In this document: in pieces, positions 32,692-43,600 of the stretch
Numbering within the stretch: position 1 is the stretch's first letter
How the letters are laid out: each line of letters opens with the position of its first letter
Source of the DNA: Patella vulgata
Lineage: Eukaryota; Mollusca; Gastropoda; Patellidae
Assembly: GCF_932274485.2 (NCBI RefSeq)
Contig: NC_065883.2
Span: 48,950,539-49,014,538, forward strand
Direction: 5' to 3'
DNA: 64,000 bases
Translations under genes and position numbers: made by a program
The notes under the pieces: model-generated
Told to the model about the DNA's origin: nothing
What the model saw: the letters and a program-made list of their open reading frames with translations, nothing else
Database searches by the model: none

Positions 32692-33860
32692 GTCCCCCAC
32701 CGAAATCCCAAAATAAATAGAGGATACATATTAATCAATCGCACATTTTTCAAAAGTATCAAGCAATCAAACTGATTATCAACTATACATTATATCAGAC
32801 AGAATCAAAGTTATCTTGTCCCTAAGCATCGACCAATGAAATTGCTTAGCTTTGCTTAGCTTTGCTTAGCTTTAGCTTAAAATGTTAATCATTGAACTCA
32901 ATCAAGACATTCACCTAATGAACATCTACGTCAAGTTAAAACATTGTACCTCAATTAAAAGCAGGGTTGTTATGTTCCAAAGTCTTGACCAATCAAATTG
33001 CTTATAAAATTCTCATCATCGAACTTAGTCAAGGTAATGATATGATGAATCTATACTCAGAGTTTCATCACTCTCACTTAATTATAACCAACGTTACCAT
33101 GCCCCAAAGCATCAATTCAACCAATCAGATTGCTTATTTCTGCTTACCGTAAGCAGACAATGTTTATCACTGAACTCCATCAAGGCATTCACCTAATGAA
33201 CGCCTAAACCAAGTTTGAACATTCTACCTCAATTAGAAGAAGAGTTATTGTGTTCCAAAGTCTCGACCAATCAAATGTTCATTCGAACTTAGTCAAGGTA
33301 TTGATGTGATAAAACTATACACCAAGTTTCCTCACTCTCTCTTCATTAGAACTAAAGTTATCATGTCCCAAAGTATCAACCAATCAAATTGCTTTCTCTG
33401 CTTAACCTAAGCAGAAAATTCTCATCTTCAAACTCTATCACCCAATAAACATCTATGCCAATTTAGAAGATTCTAGCTAAATTAGAATGAGAGTTATTGT
33501 GTTTCAAAGTCTCGACCAATCAAATGGCTTATAATATCGCTTTGCTTACCCTGAGCAGAAAATGTTCAATATCGAACTTAGTAATAAAACTATGCACCAA
33601 ATTTCATCACTCTCACTTAATTAGAATTAATGTTATCATGTCCCAAAGCATTAACCAATCAAAGTGCTTATCTCTGCTTACCCTAAGCAGAAAATGCTCA
33701 TCTTGGAACTACATCAAGGCATTGACCTAATAAACACCCTTCGCCAAGTTTGAACATTCTAGCTCATTTAGAAGGAGAGTTATTGTTTTCCAAAAAGTGT
33801 GACGGACAGACAGACGAACACATTTTAATAGTCCCATGCTTTCTTTGGAAGGTGGGGGAC
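32692..33860. repeat. 1.17-kb element with GTCCCCCACC inverted ends and inner tandem units
   Basis: It begins GTCCCCCACC and ends GGTGGGGGAC. The inside is built of alternating units of about 150 bp carrying AAAGTCTCGACCAATCAAAT, TTTCATCACTCTCACTTAATT and CTTACCCTAAGCAGAAAATG. Near the right end is a GACAGACAGAC-type run. I have seen such layouts in mollusc DNA as a recollection only. It is non-coding. Confidence 0.65.
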
Positions 33861-34659
33861 AATAAAGAGGGTTGATGAGAACAAAAGTCAAATTTTCTCA
33901 GTTATACCTGCATGGATTTTCATTAAATTGGGTATGAACTATGAACAATGCTAATTGCAAGTCCCCCAAAAAATACTGGACAATTTTGGGCTATAGACTG
34001 CGGTTTGTCAGGTATTCATGGAATTGCCAAAAAACGATGAGTTTTCTAAAAATTTCTTGGAAATTCTGTTAGTACCATACATGCCAAATAGATTTAATGA
34101 TAATCCCCCCATTATATGGAAAGTAGAGGTTATAAGCGACATTCCGACACCAAAAACGTAAAATATCAACGCAAAGTCTTTTAAAATCTGTGTTTATTAT
34201 TTACCTTCAAACAATATTTTGTGATTTTCGGTCGATTCGTTGAATATACGTCCACAACAAGTTCTAAAATACAACAATTCGGACGTAAAAGTAAATATTT
34301 ACTTCAGTGCACTACTCTGCCGCTCTAAAAATCATTTTATACATTCAAAAATGGTAATCTTCGATCATCAATATATGAAATTCGACCATGTTCCAGTCGC
34401 GATAGATGGTAGACCTGGATAATTGCGTTTTACAGCGAATTCCTTCTGATTTATTCAAGAACTGATCTAGGTCGGGGAAACCTTCTCGTTTGCTATAAAT
34501 AATATGTTTCTTTCCGCTTGTAGCCTACCTCAATTATTACACAACAAACGGTTGGGCTGTTATTGTGTCCTCTGGGTTATTTTACACAAGGAACAAGTGT
34601 GCCAAGTCTTAATAAGTTTGTTGTTGAAAAGTTAGTGCTTATCGTAGACTACCCAACTG

Positions 34660-35075
34660 CTTTGTCGAGCAGTTTTGGTCTGATTTTCATGAAATTCGAA
34701 CTCATCAGGATTAAAACGTTGGTTTTTTTTAAAACTGAATACAAATTGTGACGTCTTCGAGAGGGTCCACAATCTAAAAACATGATTTTCTTTAACAATC
34801 AGGGCCCGTAATCCAGGAAGTTGCATCTGATTTGCACAAACATTGAAAGGAACAAAGATCTTGCGGTTATAAAGATAAATTTCAAGCCTCAAGTTTCATC
34901 ACAGCCAGATAAAAATTGTGACAGTCCACCAGCTAAAGTAAAAACGTGATTTTCAGTGCAATCAGTGGCCATAAACAATAAAGTGGTCCGACACATGCCA
35001 ATTTCGAAAGGAACCGAGATCTTTGGAAAATTTCGGATAATATTGTGACCTGTCGAGCGCCCACAAACAAATTGT
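34660..35075. repeat. Dispersed repeat family E, copy 3
   Basis: It carries GTTTTGGTCTGATTTTCATG, AAACATGATTTTC, AACAATCAGGGCCCG, AAGGAACAAAGATCTT and AAATTGTGACAG. The block is followed directly by a type 1 SINE on the minus strand. Confidence 0.6.
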
Positions 35076-35405
35076 ATACTGACTGGGCCAATGAAGACGG
35101 GCATACGCCATACAATGTGCTATGAGGGAAATTTTGCCCGGGCAGCGGCGATACGGCCTACTCTTATATCGAATTCCAACGGTCGAGCGATTTTTTACGT
35201 GCACACCAATGTGTACACAGGACTTCAAGTTTTCCGTCTCATCCGAATGACTAGACAGCTGTCGTTGCCAGGCCCTCCGTCCTGCATCACTAACAAGGGG
35301 AAACCACGCCGGAAAATCTGGATGAACTTTCTTGGCCAATGCAGGGATCGAACACCCGACCTCCAGGCTATTGAGCCAGCGTCTTTACCATGTGATCCCC
35401 CTGGA
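35075..35405 (-). repeat. Type 1 SINE, nearly complete
   Basis: On the plus strand it runs from GGGCCAATGAAGACGGGC to TTACCATGTGATCCCC. It includes the reversed B box (GGATCGAACACCCGACC) and the reversed middle GTGCACACCAATGTGTACAC. The 3' TTTCATTTC tail is missing. Confidence 0.8.
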
Positions 35406-35604
35406 CTGACGTACGGTCACATGAAAATGTGAAAAACTTCCAAAATGTGGGCATATCAAAAACAATAAGCTTATATTACCCAACATTGATATACATGTAC
35501 ACATGTAAATTATTGTGATACGAGTTGAAATAATAGTGGATTTGGTTACAAGTGGAACTTCACAAATTACTTGGAAATAAATTTGGAGGGGCCATTAGAC
35601 ACAA

Positions 35605-35949
35605 TGAAATGAAATTTAACGTCCTACTGTTCTACTCCAAACTGGGCTAATGAAGACGGGCATATGCCATACAGTGTGCAATGAGGGAAATTTTGCCCAA
35701 GCAGCGGCCTACTCTTATATCGAATTCTAACTGTCAAGCGATCTTTTACGTGCACGCCAATGTGTACACGGGCCCTCGGTTTTTCGTACCATCTGAACGA
35801 CTAGACTGCTGTCCATGTCAGGCCCTCCATCGTGCATCACTGACAAGGGGGAACCACAGTCATGAAAGATCTGGATGCACTTTCTCAGCCAATGCAGGGC
35901 TCGAACACCTGACCTCCAGGCCAGTGAGCCAGTGTCTTTCCCACTTAGC
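35605..35949 (-). repeat. Type 1 SINE with 14-bp target duplication
   Basis: It is full length (345 bp), from the reversed tail TGAAATGAAATTTAACGTCC to the reversed A-box region CACTTAGCG. The flanks GCCATTAGACACAA (35,591-35,604) and GCCATAAGACACAA (35,950-35,963) are target duplications with one difference. Confidence 0.85.
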
Positions 35950-36028
35950 GCCATAAGACACAAAAACCGTTAAATAAATGTGGACCTATTATTTTAAATT
36001 AAAAATTACAATTTGGTATAAAGAACAG

Positions 36029-36308
36029 AGAGAGAGAAATGAGGTTTAATGTCCACTCAACACAAACTAGGTCATTTCGGGACTAACATATGGTTTTAAT
36101 TTTATTTCAATAATTCGCTTGCGCATAGGGGTCTTTAGCAGTGGGAGGAAACCGGTGCACCCGGAGAAAACCCATGTGGTTGGACAGGCGATCCTACTCC
36201 TTGTCATGTACAACCGGATATTCAAAACCACGCCAGTCGACTCAATGACAGACTTTATGATACAGCGCGCGCGCATGCTAACCATTCAGCCATCCAACCC
36301 CCTCCCCG
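36029..36308 (-). repeat. Type 2 SINE with 14-bp target duplication
   Basis: The reversed tail (AGAGAGAAATGAGG) lies at the left and the reversed tRNA-like head (GCTAACCATTCAGCCATCC) at the right. GGTATAAAGAACAG flanks both sides exactly (36,015-36,028 and 36,309-36,322), so the insertion is fairly young. Confidence 0.9.
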
Positions 36309-36409
36309 GGTATAAAGAACAGCAAATATTCATATAAATTACAGTTGGTAAATAAAATTGGTATTTTTGTCGTGAATGTGATTAATAATTAATGTCAATC
36401 TATCACCCC

Positions 36410-36556
36410 AGAGGGAAAGAGAGGAGAGAGAGAGAAGAAAGAAAGGGTTTAATATTCACTGACACAAACTAGGTCATTTCGGGACTAACATATGGTTCAT
36501 TTTTATTTCAATAATTCGCTTACGCGTAGGGGCCTTTAGCAGTGGGAGGAAACCGG
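36410..36556 (-). repeat. Type 2 SINE, 5'-truncated
   Basis: It contains the reversed tail (AGAGAGAGAGAA), AACTAGGTCATTTCGGGAC and TTCAATAATTCGCTTACGCG. It stops in the central block at AGGAAACCGG and lacks the tRNA-like head. Confidence 0.8.
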
Positions 36557-36570
36557 ATCACTCCAAATAA

Positions 36571-36651
36571 CAAAAAATGTCATATCTTCTTATCAACAAA
36601 AATTACAGTGCTAGCTTTAAAATGTGCATTTTAGACTTCTCAACACCCTTA
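36571..36651 (-). repeat. 80-bp inverted pair, right member
   Basis: ATGTCATATCTTCTTATCAA and TACAGTGCTAGCTTTAAAAT are the reverse of 32,524-32,602. It abuts the truncated SINE on one side and an inverted-repeat element on the other. Confidence 0.6.
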
Positions 36652-36661
36652 ATACTGGTGA

Positions 36662-37372
36662 AACGAGTCGTAAAACTAGTCCTCACCTCAGGCTATTTTT
36701 ATGATGAGGCTTTCTGAGCCCTCCATCGGCGAAGTTAAAAGCTGTAGATCCTATACAGTCGTAAAAATAGTCCTGTGGCTATTGTTACGACCATCGATTT
36801 CTATTACTCCTCTGAATCAATGGATTTCAACTTCACTACACAGGCACTCTGATGATTACACTATGCTCCAATGTATGCCGGGGATCGTGTGGCTAAGTGG
36901 GTAAGACGCTGGCTCGCTAGCCGGGAGGTCGGGTGTTTGATCCCTGCATTGGCCGAGAAAGTTCATCCAGATTTTCTAGCGTGGTTTCCCCTTGTCATTT
37001 CCCCGTGGCGTGCACGTAAAAGATCACTTGGCAGTTGGAATTCGATATAAGACTAATAGTTATAAGAGTAGGCCATAGTGCCGCTGCCCGGGCAAAATTT
37101 CCCTCATAGCACACTCTATGGCGTACATGTATGTCCGTCTTCATTAGCCCAGTTTAGGAGCAGAACAGTAGGACGTTAAACCTCATTTCATTTCATTTCC
37201 AATGTATGCCCCCCCCCCCTCTCGAAAAAATCCTGGAAACGCAAGGGCCTGACAGACTATATAGGGTTAGGGTTAACCTAATTTGCCGATTGGGGGCTCT
37301 GAAAACATCGTCGTAAGAATAGCCTGCGGGTTATTTTTACGACTCGTCATAACAATAGCCACAGGTTTATAA
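36662..37372. mobile_element. Inverted-repeat element interrupted by a SINE
   Basis: The left part (CGAGTCGTAAAACTAGTCC, then AGGCTATTTTTATGA and GAGCCCTCCATCGGC) mirrors the right part at 37,284-37,372 (GCCGATTGGGGGCTC, TAAGAATAGCCTGCGGG, TTTTACGACTCG). A second left word, GTGGCTATTGTTACGACC, also has mirror partners. The inner 319 bp are a later SINE. Confidence 0.65.
36880..37198 (+). repeat. Complete type 1 SINE with 12-bp target duplication
   Basis: The tRNA-like head has an A-box region (GTGGCTAAGTGGGTAAGACGC) and a B box (GGTCGGGTGTTTGATCCC). The body and a TTTCATTTCATTT tail follow. CCAATGTATGCC flanks both sides exactly (36,868-36,879 and 37,199-37,210). This is the best reference copy in the window. 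It lies next to the putative minus-strand gene's first exon. Confidence 0.92.
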
Positions 37373-37475
37373 TACATGTATATAGATTTCAAACTATTAC
37401 TAGACTAGTAGGCCTAGATAGCAAAACTTAATCTCTCAACCCTCCGTGTTTCGAGATAAGACATGAGCCCATTAC

Positions 37476-37515
37476 CTATAACGTTGCAGCAGCGGGAGCG
37501 ATTCATACCCGGCAT
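37476..37515 (-). CDS. Possible first coding exon of minus-strand host gene
   Basis: ATG at 37,513-37,515 (minus strand, A at -3) opens MPGMNRSRCCNVI and one extra G before the donor ATAG/GTAATG. The phase fits the exon at 32,106-32,284. Local GC content is higher than its surroundings, and a promoter-like region lies just upstream. The exon is short, so chance cannot be excluded. An upstream donor-like site (TTTCAG/GTAGGA) at 37,621 may belong to a 5' untranslated exon. Confidence 0.4.
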
Positions 37516-37599
37516 TTTTAAACAAAATTGACAATAGTTTTAATCAAAACAACGATTGATTATTGTTATTTATAATATTTCTACAACACCCAACTATAA

Positions 37600-37895
37600 C
37601 AATTAAGCATATAATCCTACCTGAAACGGGTACAAATCGTCGTTTTTAAAATCGAGATGTTAAGCCGTTACTAAGACCGCCATCTTTTTAAACGATACGC
37701 TGTCATCATGAAGGCGGGGCTAAATATAAGGCTTTTATAACAGTATTAACAGCCAATCAAAAGGACAATCGAAAGCACAGTAACTTTGAATGTATTTCCA
37801 TGGCGGTGAGATGTCAGACAAAAACAACGCTTCACTAATTTAAACGCGAATATTTGGAGTTAGGCGACCGTTGTGCCACTACATAATTGGCCTCT
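37600..37895. promoter_or_regulatory. Promoter-like region, possibly bidirectional
   Basis: The region is richer in CpG than its neighbours. It contains a CCGCCATCTT word (37,677-37,686; the reverse of the YY1-type ATGGCGG) and an AGCCAATCA CCAAT box (37,751-37,759). Donor-like sites point outward on both strands: TTTCAG/GTAGGA at 37,621 on the minus strand, CTCT/GTAAGT at 37,895 on the plus strand. No plus-strand coding exon was found next to it, so the plus-strand transcript is speculative. Confidence 0.4.
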
Positions 37896-38250
37896 GTAAG
37901 TTTAATTATAAATTAATCATAATATCATAAACTTATCTATTTTAAAGATGTTACATGCATTAATAAAGAAATTGAGTTTGCCACTTGGAACTAAAGGCAT
38001 CCAATCGTAGCTAAAAACAAACACATCAGTATATCTCAACGTTTTTAGCTACGTTCTCGTAGCTATAGTAGGCCTAATACTCTATAATACTTAATCACTG
38101 TTTTCGGCTAGTAGTAGTAGTCCTTTCCTCCTAGTAGTAGTAGGAAATATTACTGACTTCTATTAGTCACGAAGTGTTACACAAAAGCCCACGTAAAAAT
38201 AACAACATTGGCAATGACTTATGGTTTAACAATAAATAAATTGTACTCAC

Positions 38251-38350
38251 CGTCTAATAAATTTCTTTTCGGCCGGTCTTCGAATTAGATATTGGTCAAT
38301 TTTTTTCCACTTCGACAGTAAGTAACGCACTGTGACAAAGTCAAAAACAC
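38251..38350 (-). other. Possible non-coding 5' exon on minus strand
   Basis: A strong donor (GACG/GTGAGTAC) at 38,250 follows a segment whose three frames are closed. Upstream lies a CCGCCATTT word at about 38,351. It may be a distal untranslated exon of the minus-strand gene. Confidence 0.25.
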
Positions 38351-38756
38351 CGCCATTTATTTTTGAACTAGTCTCTATCACCCAGACAAATCCCGTACGT
38401 TGAAGACTATGGGGTTCTGGGTGACCGAGACTATTTTTGAACCGGAAACGACATCATTCGGTAGACTTCGTTTTTTTTCCAATACCGTATATGACCCAAC
38501 CGTCACATTACTTGGCCTATAGGCCTAACATTAATTTTTACATTCCGGTGATCTTAATCTCTATACCCACAAAGAGCCCATTTGTGGATATAATTTAACG
38601 ATGAACTCGATGACCTTGAACAATTTTTTTCTTTAACAAAGTTTGGTAAAAGAATTAAAAAACGTAAAATAATTTAGAGAGAAAATTGAATAATATTTGC
38701 TTTTTTAAAAAAAAAAAATAGATCATTTATTTGAGACCTTAAAAGATTGGATGTTT

Positions 38757-40230
38757 GGCCAAGTTCAAGGTCGTGGTTCAAAAGAACATTAAATTCCTTT
38801 CAAACCATCTGAACTGTCTCAAGGTCCTAGACCAAGGTCAAATAGGTGAAACTGGCTTTGAAATAAAACTTCTAAGGTCAATTTTCCATTCTCTGCATTG
38901 ACCTATAAATAACCTTCCATAAATGATCTTGAACTTGGCTTTACGTCCCATATTTATTTAGCTATATCTGAAAACCCAAAGGCCCTTGTAGATCCATGTC
39001 CCAGATGTCAAGGAAAGGCCATGGAGTTGGTTTAGTAGATAATTGTCAGTGTTTCAACACACCAAAAAATAATAGCCACAGATGCAACACCGAGGTACAA
39101 AAGCCAAAGATACCCATTACAAATGGCCTTTAAAAATTATGCGTCAATCAAAGAGCAATCATTTTACGGCGCATCTATTCGGGCTACTTCGGTAAATTAT
39201 GTCCGGAGAAGCCTACCCAGGGTATAAGAGTCCGACCTTATACCATAAACATCTCCTGGGGTGTGAAATCCCCCCCCCCCCCCTGCGGGCAAAGGAAGTT
39301 GACAAATATTGGTAGGGGCCTACACCAAATTTACTATCGGAGTAAGGTTGACTAGGGTTCTGTACTAAGTTTTAAAACAAATTTCATCTTTTGTCTTCCC
39401 CGCTGCCTATTTGAAGGATTGGCTTGGAATTGTTAGGGCCCTCTGGCCATGGACCCCATTCGGACACACAATGAATTTCAGATTAATACTCATTAGGGTT
39501 CCAAAGATATGGCGTCTGCACGAACATGAGTCAAAGTTAAATTTTGGACTAAAATAATTTAGCTTGAACATTTGCTTTTTGGGAAAAATCTTTAATTTGA
39601 TAACTTACAACTTTAAGACTCCGGCTATCCCAACTAAATTGTCCACAGTGAACCAGAATATCGCCTTGTATTTTACCTCAGAGGTCAAAGTCATATCAAA
39701 TTTGAAAATTGTTAAAACATGGAAAATAAAAATGGTAAAGTCAGGTAAATTGACCTTTAATGAGTTGAAGTCCATGTAATTGCCTACCGAGAAGTGATCT
39801 TGAAATTGAAAAAAGCTCTGAAAGTCATATCACGACAAGCCAATATCCAGATTAAGATGGGACTTTTGGCCAAGTTCAAACTCATGGGTCAAAAAGAACA
39901 TTAAAGGACCATCAAATCTAAGATTTCTTTTTCAAGGTAAATGCTTTGGCTTTGACCTATTGTATATATAATGACCTTTCATAAATAACCTTGAAGTTGA
40001 CCTTACCTCTCACATTTACTTACCTATATCTCACAACGGAAAGGCCTTGTAGAAACATGCCCCAGAGATCAAGGTCATAATGTCGGTTACGTAGAGAATT
40101 GTCAGTGTTTCAGCACATTAAAAACTGATGGCCACCCAAGGAACAATGACGTACAAAATACCAAGATTCCTATTAAAATGACCTTTAATGAATTTGGTCC
40201 AGCTAAAGAGCAGCCAATTTGAAAAAAAAG
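38757..40230. repeat. 1.1-kb direct repeat rich in AGGTCA words
   Basis: The block GGCCAAGTTCAA, AAAAGAACATTAAA, ATAACCTT, TATATCT, AAGGCC.TTGTAGA, AATTGTCAGTGTTTC recurs from 39,868 (spacing 1,111 bp). It carries many TGACCT or AGGTCA words. The second unit ends near 40,230. No coding sequence seen. Confidence 0.65.
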
Positions 40231-40699
40231 ATGGCAGTCCGAATTAAGGCCATAGTCAGTTGATGTCTGAATATTTGGAACATTTACTGGTTAGATTTGG
40301 TTCTGTTATGTCGAAAATATGTTGTGCTTGTCTATGGCAGCCATTTTAGGTCGTAAACTTTTCGCAGTGACCCACACTTTGTCAATTTTCATCGACGTCA
40401 AAATTTAACTTTTGCAAAATGTTTGGACTTTTCATATGACTTCTGATGTAATAGATTTTTGTCGTACTTTGCCAAAATTTTATATAGGGAATAGTGTCGA
40501 GGTAGAATTTTCGAATTACCTCCGATGACCTTGAAAATATTTATTCTTAAAAAAAAAATTCGTGTACTGTTTGTAGTATTTCGAATTGAAGTCGCATTTC
40601 AGAATTGGTCAAAGAAGTATCAGATGGTTCATCCGGAGTTCAAATCTGAACGTTTTAAAAGTTTACAAATGTCACTGGATCGATATAAATTAATGTTTA

Positions 40700-43600
40700 G
40701 TAACGTTTCATAGTAGCAACGATGTAACTTCAAATAAAACATTAAACATTAAGATTTTTCGACTGTTTCGTTTAATTTAACGTTTTTAGATTATGAAAAC
40801 GCGACGTTTAAAAAACTAAGATCCAATAGAATCAATATAAAGGCATGAATACATATATTAATAACGTCCAAAGAATTATATGTTAAAACGTTACATACTT
40901 TATTTTATAAGAAATAGTTTACTAATGTGTACAGAAGGTCTGGTTAGGCTTAGGAAATAACTTTGTATCAGATGGTTCATTTGATGTTCTTGAAATAGCT
41001 TATTTGAACGTTAGTAAAGTAAACGTCAATAGATCAATACCAATTAATGTTTTGTAACTTCTCACAGTTTCGACGACGAAAGGTCAAATAAAACGTGCTT
41101 GAAACAGTAATCGTAAGTCTAAATGCAGTTCTTGTCAGTAAAATATTTAAAAAAACATCTAAATATAAAACGTTTTACTAACATTTTTGGACGGTTATTT
41201 TTGTTCGTTTATTTTAAACGTTTATTCTATTAGGAACATTGAACGTCTTTAAAAACTAAAATCCAATATAATCAATATAACGTCGCGAACAAATATATTT
41301 ATAATGTTCAAAGAGCCATAAGTTAAAACGGTACAAATATACACTAGAGTAATCTGAACGTTTCTAAAGTAAACGTCACTAGAGGGGTATTAATTAATGT
41401 TTAGTAACGTCTCGCATTAATCTAAAGTCTTTATGCAACGATTGTCTAACGAAACATCAAAAAAGCACTGGAGTGTTATTTTTGTTCATTTAATTTAAAC
41501 TTTTTAGAAGAGGAACACGGAACGTTTAAAAGTAAGTATAAAATCTAATATCAATATTACGTCTAGGAAATTACCTTTTATCAGATGACCCATCCAAAGT
41601 TCTTTAGAACATCAAATCTTAACGTTTTAAAAGTAAACGTCACTAGATACACATTAATTAATGTTTAGTAACGTTTTACAGTATCAACGATGTAACGTCA
41701 AAGAGAACGTGATTCAAAGTAAAGGCACATATCTAGAAAAACATTCAGAAAAATATTTTTCCATTAAGATGTAACACGAAAATACAACGTTTTCAGTCTG
41801 ACTTTCATTGTTCGTTTAATTAAAATATTTTAGATAAATAAAACGGAATATTTAAAAAATACTAAAATCAATATAACGTCTTTAATAAATAATTTAATAA
41901 CGTCCAAGGAATTATAAGTTAAACCGTTACATAAGCCACGCCACGTTAGAAGAAAATAGTTTACTAACGTTTACAAGCTAACCATGCTTAGGAAATAACG
42001 TTCTATCAGATTATTCGACGTTCTTGGAACAACTAATCTGAATGTTGCAAAAGTTAACGTTACTAGAACGATATTAATTACCGTTTAGTAACGTCTCACA
42101 GTCTCAACGATCTAACATCTAATAAAACGCGTTTGAAACATTATTCTAAACTTTAAATGCAAATTGCGGGGGGGGGGGGATTTTTATTTGTTTAGTTAAA
42201 CAGTTTTAGATTAGGAAAACGGAACGTTTTAAAAACTAAGATCCAATATAATTATTATAATTCGGAAATAATTCGGGATTATAAGTTAAATTTTATTTAC
42301 ATTAGAAGAAACTAGTTTACTAACGTTTACAGACTGTCCGAACAGACTTAGGAAATAGGGCCGTATCCGATGCTTCCTTTGACGTACTTGGCATAACTAA
42401 TCTGAACATTTCTAATGTAAACGTTCATAGAATAAATTTAATTAATGTAAAGTAACGCCCCACAGTATAACCGATGTAACGCCAAATAAAACGAGTCTGA
42501 AAGATAAATTTAATGTTTCAATGAAACGTTTGTCAATGAAACATTGCAAAAACATCTAAAATCACGTTAGGTCATTGTTAAATTACAGGAGACAGATGTT
42601 AAATAAAAATAGAACGTTTTACGAACTTTATTGGAGATTATTTTTTTGTTTTAATTTAAACATTTTTAGATTAGGAAAACAGAACACTTTGAAAACTCGA
42701 ATCCAATACAATCAATATAACGTTACAAACAAATATATTAATAACGTTCAAAGAATCATAAGTTAAAATGCTACAAAAGTTATGTTAGAAAAACATACAT
42801 TAGTTTATTGACACGTTAACAGGTTGTTTGACCAGTCTTGTGAAATAACCTTGAATCAGATGGTTCATTTGACGTTCTTGGAACAATTAACCTGGATGTT
42901 TCTAAAGTAAACGTCAATAGAACGATACTAATTAATGTTAAGTAACTTCTCACAGTATCAACGATGTGGCGGCAAAAAACCGGGATTTAAATATTAATCT
43001 AATGTATTAATACAACGTCTGTCAATGAACATTAACAAACATCCAAAATAACACCAGGTCAACGATGTGACGGCAACCCCCCCCCCCCCCCCCAAAAAAA
43101 AAAAAACCCGGGATTTAAACATTAATCTAATGTATTAATACAACGTCTGTCAATGAACATTAACAAACATCCAAAATAACACCAGGTCATTGGTAAATTA
43201 CAGGAAAACTATGTAAAATGGAAATATAACGTTTTTACGAACTTTATTGAGGGGTTATTTTTATCGTTTAATTTCAACGTATTTCGATTAGGAAACAGAA
43301 CGTTTTAAAAACCAAAATCCAATATAACAAATAGTACGTTACAAACAAATATATTAATAAAGTTCAAACAATCATAAGTTAAAACGCTACAAAAGTTACG
43401 TTAGAATAACGTGGTTTACTAACCTTTACAGGTTGTTTGGTCAGGCTTGGGAAATAACGTTGAATCAGGTGTTTCAGTTGATGTTCTTGGAACAACTAAT
43501 CTGAACGTTTCTAAAGTAAAAGTCACTATAACGATATTAATTAATGTTTTGCAACGTTTCACAGTATGAAGGATATAAAGTCGTAATAAAACGGGGTTGG

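Noticed and set aside
36880-36965. Functional tRNA gene
   Set aside because: A and B box words are present, but the segment continues into a SINE body with a tail and target duplications. The same head is repeated in other SINE copies.
38366-38440. A complete MITE with TAGTCTC.GTCACCCAGA ends
   Set aside because: The two halves match only in part and no target duplication is seen. It may be a decayed remnant, but I could not set borders.
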